From Bursaphelenchus xylophilus (taxonomy: Eukaryota; Nematoda; Chromadorea; Rhabditida; Aphelenchoididae), in the NCBI GenBank assembly GCA_904066235.2, contig CAJFCV020000006.1:2108001-2172000 (forward strand): a DNA stretch of 64,000 nucleotides, written 5' to 3'. The notes under the pieces are model-generated. The model searched no databases, was not told the origin of the DNA, and saw only the letters and a list, made by a program, of their open reading frames with translations. Made by a program: the position numbers and the translations under genes. Within the stretch, counting starts at the first letter, position 1; every line of letters begins with the position of its first letter. Positions 54,891-64,000 of the stretch are shown in pieces.

Positions 54891-57800
54891 TTAGGCGATG
54901 GTGTCGTTGGCGTGCACGTCGTCGAGTTGGCGTTGGTAGGCGCGAGCGCGCGCGCGTTCGCGGCTCACTTCTTCCTCCAGTTCGTCCACCTGCCGACGCA
55001 TTTGACGGGCTTTGGCGTTGGCGCGGTCCGCCTGAAAGGAAACAATGAAAAAATGGATATTTACTGTAATCTTTGTCCTTCATCTTTCTCGAACTGTATT
55101 TTCCAACCTTTTCAAGACCTATAAACATCCTCCTAAAGGCCTAAAACTAATCTGGTGACCAAAATTTAAAAAGAAATTTTTGAAGTTATGGATTATAATA
55201 GCTGAATTGTAGGTTGGAAAAGGCGGTAAGGATGACTGTTAAGGCTCAGAGGACATTAAGACCGATATATTTTGGACTGGTCAGGGCGTGGTAAAAAATG
55301 TGGTAAGAGGGGACCAAAATTTTTTTTTTCGTTTTTGGAATTTTGAAATGGCAAAGTGGCATACCTAATCCAGTGGCAAAAAACGTACCGTTTTGCATTC
55401 GAGAAGTATCAAAAAACAAACAGCAAAATACCTCCCTCTCCTAGTGAAAAAAGAACGCTCTTCAAAACGGAGTTCTTTACTTGGAGAGGGAGGTATTTTG
55501 CTGCGTTTTTGATGCTTCCCAGATGCAAAATGGTACACATCTTGCCACTGGACCAATCCGCCACTTTACTACTTCAAAATTTCAAAAATGAAAAAAAATT
55601 GGTCCCCTTTTACCACATTTTTTACCACGCCCTGGCCAGTCCAAAATATATCGGTCTTAATGTCCTCTGAGCCTTAGCAATCATCCCTATCGCCTTTTCC
55701 AACCTACAATTCAACTAAAAAATCCAAAACTCTTCAAAAATTTCCTTTGGTCAGCTCTTGCCCCACTTTTACACAAGTATTTTGCCGGGCTAAAATATAA
55801 ATCTAGACATCACAAAAGCCATAAAAATGGCCTTTACTCGCTTTTCATCAAATTTGTTTACTCAAAATTACCCAATCCTTCAAAATTACCACCTCTTCGT
55901 CTACTACAACAAAAAAACTCTCCCTTGTCCAACATATCCACCCCTTCACATCCCGCATTCCATCCAAAATCTTGCTTACCGCTTCCTTGAACTGTTCCAC
56001 AGCTCTTCTCTCCTCTTCGGTTTGAGCATTGGCTTCGGCGACCCTCTTTTCCATTCTTCTCAGCATTCGGCTCGCGTTCTGCCGTTCCTGACTTTCCGCG
56101 GTCAGCTGATCTTGCAGCTGCTTGACCTGCGACTCCAACGATCCGATTTGAGCTCGGGTCCGCGTTTGAGTAAGGGTTTCAAGTTCGACAACTTGTGAGC
56201 GGAGCTCTCGGTTCTGCCGTTCGAGGCTCTGAATTTCGGTCTCCAATTTTTGAGCGTTCGCGCGTTCGGCGTTGAGTTCAATTCCGGCTTGATCGGCCTG
56301 AAATGAAATGGTTTGAATTCCGTTTCTAGCAAAGTTATGCCTTTCATTTTGGCTGGGATTACTGCAAAGATATTGCGACAAAAAATCTGCCGCACATCCT
56401 ACGAAACCCTACATTTTGCTGGGCCTTTCTGATCTTGTCTTGAAGCTCGAGGAGTGCCGTTTCTCCCTCCTCCACCTCCTCTTGCAAAACTGTGATTCTA
56501 TTTTCCAATCGTCTCTTCTCGTCGGATGAGATGCCTCCTTTGCCTCTCAGCTCCTCCAGCTCGTCTCTTTCGGCTTCCAGTTTTCGTTTCTGCGCGGCCA
56601 AACTCTCGGTGGCTTCTTGGAGTCGGATCACCTCTCCTTCGGCCTGCCGCATCCGGCGTTCGGCTTCGCGGAGAAGGGCGGCCATCTCTTCTCGTTGCTT
56701 TTGTTGTTCGTCCACTTTGACTTGCTGTTCCTTGATGTGTTGTTGGAATTTCTTGAGCTGTTTGCTCATGTCATCCTTTTGTCGGATGTGCTGTTCGAGT
56801 TGTTGTTGGAGTTCTAGGACCTGGCTTTCGAGTTGCTTCTTTTGACCGACGGTTCCGACCTGAAAAAAGGGGAAAAATTGATTTTTTCGAAACTAAATTG
56901 TATTTTTAGGAGAAAAATGACTAAAATAATATAAAAAATTCTGTATAAATTATAAAAAAATGTCTTAAACATCTTAAATTCCCTACAATTACCAAAAAAG
57001 GCTGAATTATTTATGAAAAAAAATTAAAAAAAAAACAAAAAATTTCGGCCAAAAATCTATTCCAAACCCATCTAAAATCAATTTTTGCCACTCTATCTAT
57101 CCGTACATACCATTATGATACAATTCACTTAAAATAATCACCAATTCCCAGCCTTACCTTGCTTCTTCTCTCCTGTTCCAGCTCCTCTTCCAATTCTCGG
57201 ACCTGCTTCAACAAGGAGCGCCGCTTGTCCTCATCTTCTTGTTCCTTCAGCGCCAAAATCCGCTCAAACTCGGCTTTCTGGCCTTGCGAAGTGACTTCAA
57301 TTCTCAGTCTCGCATCTTCAGCCAGCTGAACCGCATCTTCGAGCTCTTCAATCTGGGCTCTCAGATCAGCGGACTCTTGTTCCAGTTGGCGTTTGGCGCG
57401 TTCCAATTCATGAACACTCTTTCCGACGTCATCCTTGGAAGAAACCTGAAGGAAAAACATAATTTTTTCGCAAGAATCATCAAATTTTATATTATACTAG
57501 ACAAAAATTCTCAACTTCCTCACCGACTCTTCCAATTCGAGTTGAAGCATTCTCTTGACTCTTTCCGAGTCATCCAGTTGGGATTTGAGTTCTTCAAGTT
57601 GATTCTGAAGTCCAAGAAGTTTGGTTTCGCGGTCTCTGGCATCCTGTTCCAGGGCATCTCTTTCGGCGACCACCTTTTGGAGGTTGGCTCTCTCTTCGGC
57701 AAGCTGTTGGTCAAACTTCCTTTGGCGCTTGTCGGCGTCTCTGGAGGTAGTGCGGACATTCTCCAGTTCGATATTCAGATCTTCCACCTAAAAATTAACT

Positions 57801-60800
57801 CATCAAATTTTTTTTGGGAATTTGGGAGGAAGGATGAAATAAACCATAAAATTATGGCCCAAGACTTGTTTCAATACATCTCATTCCCTTCTATATTAAT
57901 TTTTCCTTCCCTTGAGGCAATATAAAGCCAACTAATCTTACTTTTAGCCTCTTCTAGGACATTTTTTATATTACACATGACACTAAACCTCTAAAATTCT
58001 AAAAAACCCCGTTTCTCTCTCAAAACCGTCTTCTCCTTGTTTCAATACATCTCATTCCCTTCTATATTAATCTACCTTCTCCCTGAGGCAATATAAAGCC
58101 AATTAATCTTACTTTTGGCTTCTTCTTGGACATTTTTTATATTACACATGACACTACACCTCTAAAATCCCCCAAAACCCCTTTTTCCTCCCTCAAAATC
58201 CTCTTCCCAACCCCCCTCAGTCAACCCAGCTTCTCCTCACCTCTTGCTGGAACTTCTTCTTCGCCCTTTCGGCCCGATCTCTTGCGCCAAGCAAGTCTTC
58301 GACTTCTTTTTGGACGTTCTCCAGTTCCTTTTGGAATTTCTTTTTCTGCTCTTCCAACTGGCCCACAACCGCTTCCTCGGATCGTTTCTTCTCTTCGCTC
58401 AATTGTGCCTTTAGGGCTTGAATGTCGGCCTCCAATTTTTGCTGCGCCAATTCCATCTCCTCTTTGGTTTCGAGCAAGTTTTGGATTTCGGATTGAAGCT
58501 GACGGACTTGGCTTTGTGCAGCCAATTTTTGACGAGTCTCATCGGCCAAGAGCTCTTGCGCTTCGGTGACCTGGCCTTCCAAGGAGCTGATCTTGTGTTG
58601 CTGGGAGTTGACGAGTTGTTCGAACTCTTCTCGTTGGCGTTGGGCGACATCGAACTCGGGTTGAATCTAAAACAATGTCAAATTAAATGCAATTTCCAAA
58701 TTCAAAAATCACCTAATCATACTCGAGTTCTTCCTACAATTTATCAGTGGCTTCTAATAAGTTTTTTGTCGGTTTTTTGAGATTAGTCGTTATAAATATT
58801 ACAGTAGGTTATAGTTTGAAAACGATAAGTGGAATTTGCGACTTGATGACTAATTCCCAGTCAGCATGACGTACAGTGGGGTCCTGATCCAGCGGCAAAA
58901 AAAGTCCCATTTTGCATCCAGGAAGTATCAAAAAATGTGGCAAAATACCTCCCTCTCCAAGTGAAAGAACTCCGATTTAAAAAGTGCGCCCGCTCTTTTT
59001 GTGTGGGAAAAGGCGCGATCTTCAAAACTGAGTTAGTTTTTTTTTCACTTGGAGAGGGAGGTATTTTGCCACATTTTTGATACTTTCTGGATGGAAAACG
59101 ATACATTTTTTGCCACTGGATCAGGTCCTTCACTGAACATTACATTGACTTGGAATTAGTCATCAAATCGGAAATTCCTTTTATCATTTTCAAACTATAA
59201 CCTACTATAATATTGACAATGACTAATCCCAAAAAAAACGGCAAAAAAAATTATTTTAAAATCAACTGATAACAAGCCCAAATAAAAAAAGGCCCCAAAA
59301 AAACCTCTATTCCTTCAAAAAATTCCCTCTCCTCACCCTATTCAGCTGTTCCTGAAGTCCGCCGATCTGCTGTTCGGCCGTTTCCAGCGATGCTCTCAGG
59401 TCCAGTACGACTGCTTCGGCTTGTTTTCGTCGATTCTCGGCCTCACTCTTCTGTGCAGCGATGGTTTCGAGTTCTGCGCGGAGTTCTTCATGTTCTTGTT
59501 CGAGGGTCTCCTTCGATTTGTCGGCCTGCGTTTTGAGGCGTTTTTGTTGTTCAATTTGATCGATGAGTTCTTCAACTTGACGCTGATACTTTTGTCGGAC
59601 TTCGTCCAGTTTCTTTTGGCCTTCTTGACTCACAGCTTCTATTGTGCTCTGAAAAATTGAAAGTTTTTTTTGGATCTCATTGGTCCATCAAGTATAACAT
59701 CAAAAAATCTAACACTATCCCCAAAAATCTCCTAGATTATAGCCGTAAATCCTTCAATATGGCTTTTTATCTTCCTTTAACTACCTAATTTCCCCGTTAT
59801 CCACCCAAAATTCCTCTAATTTTACCTGCAACTGCCTCAATTCATCATCCTTTTTCCTCTGAATTTCCATGGCCAATTGCGACTTATCCACGGCTTCAAC
59901 ACACTCCGTTTTGAGCGTCTCATATTCCGCAGCCAAGTCCTTGCGTTTGTGTTCGGCTTTGATGCGAAGTTGACGTTCATTTTCCAAATCATCACGAATT
60001 TCCTCAATCTGCGCTTCGTAATCGCGGAGTTGCTTCTGGAGATGGGAAATCACCGCATTTTCTTCGTCGGACCTCAAATTAAAAGACGTTTATAGTAATT
60101 CTAGACAATATAGAATCATTTTTAATTGCCAGAAAAAAATTGTTTACCAAAAAATCCAAAGTTTTTGACAAATCATCTAAACCACCTAAAACAATATAAA
60201 ATGGCATTTAAAACTTCTCAAACACTACAAAATAAGCTTTCATCTTTCTTCTCATACTCTATTCAGCCCATAAAAATCAATTTTTCTAAACTTTGAAAAT
60301 TTTTTTATATTACACTAGCCCATCTTCCTACCTGCAGTACAAGCTGGTCAATTCCTCTTGAGCCTTTTGATAGTGCATATTCAATTCTTGGATCTTATTC
60401 CTTTTTTCTTCCAAAAGTTCGCGTGTCTCTTGCAGTTCCACATCCGTTTTTCTCTTCAATTTCTCCAGTTCCTGCTTTCCAGTCTTTTCCTTTTCCAACT
60501 CTCCTTCCGTCTCCTGACACTGTTGTTCCCACTTGGCTCTGAGCTTGTTGGCCTGTTTGGTCTTTTCCTCTTCCTCGACCAGTTGATTTTCCAGCTGGTT
60601 GGCGCGTTCTTCGAACCATTTTCGTTCTTTCGACAGCTTTTCATTCGCGTCCTAAAGTAATATCGATAAATCTTGAAATTTCACTGCAATTGCGTTCAAA
60701 TCCTCTCAAAACCAAACTCACAACAAGTTCAGCGATCTGTTCTTCATTTCTGACCAGACGATCTTCCAGTGTAATCTTGTCGAGATGGGTTTTTTGGCGT

Positions 60801-63241
60801 TTTCTTTCTTCGGATTCCAGTTGTTCCTCGAGGTCGCGGATGTTTTCCTCGAGCTTTTTGAGGCGGTCGGACGACAGTGTAGATCGTTGTTCTTCTTCTT
60901 CGAGCCTAAAATCGAAATTTTAGCAATTTCCGAGGCTTTCAACTTATCATACAATTCTTCGTATAAAATGTCCGCCAGGCTCGGGCGCAGCTCGAAACCG
61001 CTAATTTCTCAAAATTCCTTACCTAAACTGTAGATCATTCACCATTTCACTGAGTTCTTCATTTTTCACCAACAATCTTTGCCGGAGTTCATCAATTTCG
61101 GCTCTTTCCTCCGTTTCTTGTTGCAATTGGTCTTGTAATCTGGTTCGTTCGGCATGAAGACTCTCCAATCTTTGGTTCACTTCATTCAGTTCGGCTTCAT
61201 ACTTCCCGACCTTTTCTTTGACCACCTTCAGCTCATCATCTCTCTGTTGGAGGGCCAGTTCTTGATTGGTGACTTGCAAGAGTGGCTTGACCTTGGTGAA
61301 AAGCCGCCACCACTCCCAGTTCCTCAGCTTCAGCCATGAATACGCGTTTCGTTGGAGGACTCGGATGGCGCTGCTCTGCTGCACCCGTTTTTCGTAGAAT
61401 CTTCGGGCCAAAAAGGCGCGGCAACGGGCCTGGAAATCGATGATCAGGCCGGTGATTTTGATGTCCCGATCCTCCTCCAATTTGGCCAGTACGCCGGCGC
61501 GGAAGAAGACCTTGGACATTCCGATCCGATAGCTGTTGGGTTCAATCTCCAAAGCATCTAGGATCTTTCTGAAAAGTTGTCAAAATCACTTCTCCAACAT
61601 CAATTATATTATCCATGACATCTAATACCAAAAAATCAAAAATTTCCCTACTTAACGCTCTCCTTTCCGTCCATAAATCCTCTGGGGATAACTCCAGGGG
61701 CCAGGAGCTCATAGCGATGACGGAATTCCTGGAATGGAACTCGATTGGGGAAGCCTTGACGGCAAATTCGGATTCCTTCCAAGACTCCGTTGCAACGGAG
61801 CTGTTCCAGGACCAATAACGGGTCAATTTTTCGTGGCTTTTTCTCGTGATTGGGGATGATACAACGGACAAAGTTGGGGGATGTGTTGCGCAGGGTGGAC
61901 ATGAGTTTTTGGAGCTGTTCTTTGTACATTTGGGAGACTGTTCGGAACATTCCTTTTTTGGTTCGGACTCCGCCAAAAGCGCTTTCCGCGACTTCGGTGG
62001 CTCCCATTCCCGCAAATTCGGCTGGAAAATGGATATTAAGAGCGTAAACTGTAAGATCACACCCAAAAAAATTCAAAATTCAAAAAAATTTTTGTCATCA
62101 AAAATACAGTATGCCAAATATTCATGCTAAAAGTCGAAAAAAATATAAAAAATCTCACAAAAAGCAGAAAAATAATAATAAACTTCCGAAAAAAATCTAA
62201 AATTTCCATCAAAATCTTCAAAATTCCACAAAAAAAAAACCCCAAAAAATCGGTCAAAACTTCAAAAAAATCCTCAAAACCCCGCTTACCATCCTTCCAG
62301 ATGCCTTGGACGAAGGGATCCGACGAATTTTGCATCAACGCCACCACGTTTTCATTCAACGGGTCCATATTCTTCATGAGCCACTTGTCCGCGCTATAAT
62401 CCACCCTGCCGGCGTAGTGGACGACAGCAAAATCGGAGCGGGACCGCATCTCGGGGATCACAAACTTGGGGTTCTTTTCGTGGTTGGCGGTCAACTTTTC
62501 CACAAAACTCTTGTCGGTGGCCTTCGGGAAGAGGCACTGTTCGTCGAGGAGGGCGAGAATGCCCATCGGCTTCTCGATGAGGTCGATGGTGGGCTGCAGG
62601 TCGAGGCCAAAGTCGATGAACTGCCAGTCGATGCCTTCTTTTTGGTACTCCTCCTGTTCGAGGATGAACATCGTGTTGTTGAAGAGCTGTTGGAGCTTTT
62701 CGTTCGTGTAGTTGATGCAGATTTGTTCGAAGGAGTTCATCTCAAAGATTTCGAAGCCTAAAAATCACCCAGTATAATATAAATATGACCCAAAAAAGGT
62801 CTCAAAAGCTCCAAAAACACATCTTTTTTATGTCAAATCAAAAAACACCCTCTAAAATTCAATTCTGTCCCTTTTTCTCCCCCAACTCACCAGCAATATC
62901 AAGGATTCCAATGAAAGAAGTGCCCTGACGACGAGTTCTGTCCAAACTTTTATTGATCCGCTGTACCAACCACTTGAACATCCGTTCGTACGATGCTTTG
63001 GAGATGGCCTCGACCGAAAACTCGGCTTGCTCTTTGTTCTGGGCTTTCTGGACCGTTTCACGGCCAACTTTGATCTTCGGCTTTAGGAAGGCCTTGCTAA
63101 AATCTTGAACCGAAAGTCCAAGAAGATGGCACACCTTCTGAGCCACTCTGTCATCGGCCAGACATGCCTGTTCCGACTTCTTTTCTTGCACCAATTTAAT
63201 GTTTCCGAAGAGCATTACCGAAGAGATGATTCGAAGGATCG
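54891..63241 (-). CDS. nmy: Non-muscle myosin II heavy chain (5' part outside window)
   Basis: Fourteen exons (descending): 63241-62891, 62757-62290, 62021-61652, 61568-61023, 60905-60722, 60651-60332, 60072-59826, 59648-59337, 58666-58241, 57787-57524, 57445-57158, 56859-56413, 56297-55980 and 55031-54891. They give 1,559 residues in phase to TAA. Motor landmarks are switch II DIAGFE, the relay region, an actin-binding segment ending [13 protein letters not shown] and the SH1/SH2 helix [19 protein letters not shown]. Two IQ motifs follow ([12 protein letters not shown] and [15 protein letters not shown]), then about 1,100 residues of heptad coiled coil. Type II myosins are near 1,960 residues, so about 400 N-terminal residues (P-loop, switch I) lie right of the window. 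The motor and tail sequence is of cytoplasmic type, the actin motor of cytokinesis and cortical contractility. The chain ends [10 protein letters not shown] with almost no non-helical tailpiece. Which nmy paralogue it is cannot be decided. The acceptor at 60072 is TTTGAG, non-consensus. Three introns hold foldbacks with a shared MITE core. Confidence 0.95.
55201..55715. mobile_element. Palindrome with Tc1-type MITE core, last myosin intron
   Basis: Outer arms 55201-55351 and 55570-55715 are inverted copies (AATTGTAGGTTGGAAAAGGC...). The core 55352-55569 is the CAGTGGC family MITE, with GATACTTCCCGG-type and GAGGGAGG(C/T)ATTTTG arms. The outer arms are unrelated to those of the other two myosin loci. 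Confidence 0.8.
57861..58210. repeat. Tandem duplication of about 172 bp in a myosin intron
   Basis: TTGTTTCAATACATCTCATT begins at about 57867 and 58039, and both units run through GGACATTTTTTATATTACACA to a C/T-rich end. The intron between exons 58241 and 57787 is therefore largely one duplication. Confidence 0.75.
58761..59250. mobile_element. Palindrome with Tc1-type MITE core, myosin intron
   Basis: Outer arms 58761-58871 and 59136-59250 are inverted copies (ACTATAACCTACT / AGTAGGTTATAGT). The core 58872-59135 is the same CAGTGGC-family MITE with TACAGTG ends. Located between the exons at 59337 and 58666. Confidence 0.8.
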
Positions 63242-63436
63242 CTGAAGGACATTATTTTAGTGATTTTTCGACCAAAAAATCGTCAATTGGGCTCTCAATT
63301 TGTTCGAATTTGAATGTAAAAAAACTTCGTCAATAGGGAAAAAAGACAACTGGGGAAACTGAAAGACAGTATTTTTCATGCGTGTAAATGTCTAAATTAA
63401 GATAACCGATGGCGCTGATTTCATAAATCATATTCA

Positions 63437-64000
63437 TTTTTTCTACTCGTTACTTTTTTTCTTAAGCAGCACTGTAGACTAGTACTTTATTGAACTTTTT
63501 TGACAAATCCTCGATTTAGGGGTTTCCGATAGTGCTGTTTTCAAAGCAAAAAATGAATAAGCTTTTCGGAATCAGCACTATCGAAATCCCTTGCAGTGAC
63601 CTGATCCAGTGGCAAAAAACGTACTATTTTGTATCCGGGAGGTATCAAAAATGTGGCAAAATGCATCCCTCTTCAAGTAAAAAAAACTCCGATTACAACA
63701 GCGCGCCCGCTCTTTTTGCGAGGGAAGCGGCGCGCCCTTCAAGACAAAGTTTTTTTTTCACTTGGAGAGGGAAGCATTTTGCCACATTTTTGATACTTCC
63801 CGGATGCAAAATGGTACGTTTTTGCCACTGGATCAGGTCTGTAAGGGATTTCGATAGTGCTGATTCCCAAAAGCTTATTCATTTTTTTGCTTTGAAAATA
63901 GCTCTATCGGAAACCCCTAAATCGAGGATTTGTGAAAAAAAGTTCAATAAAGTGTTAATTTACAGTACTGCTTAAGAAAAAAAAGTAACGACTAGAAAAA
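63437..64000. mobile_element. Palindrome with Tc1-type MITE core, myosin intron at the window edge
   Basis: Outer arms 63437-63590 and 63843-64000 are inverted copies (CTCGTTACTTTTTTTCTTAAG and the inverse, GATAGTGCTGATTCC). The core 63591-63842 is the same MITE family. The right arm may continue past the window. Confidence 0.8.

Noticed and set aside
57239..57925. 228-codon plus-strand open frame
   Set aside because: Antisense shadow of myosin coiled-coil exons, and it runs across their splice sites.
62306..62761. 151-codon plus-strand open frame
   Set aside because: Antisense to the myosin motor exon 62290-62757, whose minus-strand frame has clear switch II/relay motifs.

Overview
The window is nuclear DNA of a nematode, most likely Caenorhabditis or a close relative. 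The evidence is AT-rich noncoding DNA around more GC-rich exons, GT..AG introns with TTTTCAG/TTTTAG acceptors, an acceptor immediately before a start codon as in spliced-leader trans-splicing, and very many short foldback (MITE-like) repeats. The motif TTTTCGTGGTGGGACC recurs in introns and resembles what I remember from Caenorhabditis introns. The species cannot be fixed from sequence alone. All gene models were built by hand from reading frame, splice signals and phase. Each exon chain closes in frame.

Layout. 1-22,167: no convincing gene; diverged repeats, one 1.1-kb tandem array (9.56-10.64 kb), a dead Tc1/mariner-like element (10.78-11.65 kb) and the start of a dense field of 'CTGTCGGG' MITEs. 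22,168-28,340 (+): a nine-exon calpain with an intact Cys/His/Asn triad. 29,472-36,632 (+): a seven-exon papain-family (C1A) protease with an N-terminal membrane anchor. Its 3.4-kb fourth intron holds a MATH-domain gene on the opposite strand (32,192-32,590). 36,871-44,600 (-): a ten-exon AAA+ ATPase of RFC-large-subunit type, possibly ATAD5/Elg1-like, tail to tail with the protease. 45,279-51,152 (-): a secreted protein with a chitin-binding domain, four LDL-receptor class A repeats and a hydrophobic C-terminal tail. 54,891-63,241 (-): the last 14 exons of a non-muscle myosin II heavy chain, whose 5' part lies beyond the right edge.

How the genes relate: the two cysteine proteases are neighbours on the same strand 1.1 kb apart. 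The three large minus-strand genes (myosin, LDLa protein, AAA+ protein) are separated by 3.7 and 0.7 kb, too far for a typical nematode operon. No shared pathway is evident.

The most unusual content is in the repeats. (1) The same MITE core sits at the centre of three different, locus-specific palindromes in myosin introns, and another MITE family does the same at 23.7 kb. (2) A 2.86-kb compound foldback lies in an intron of the AAA+ gene; tRNA-like sequences occur in it, in a second foldback at 51.4 kb, and as a fairly good cloverleaf at 23.55 kb. (3) Arrays built on the palindrome TGCACAGTGCA occur at 9.6 kb and in an intron of the cathepsin gene, the latter apparently grown inside a MITE. 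(4) A TCGTATAA minisatellite at 47.2 kb has single-copy palindromic relatives in introns of the AAA+ gene.
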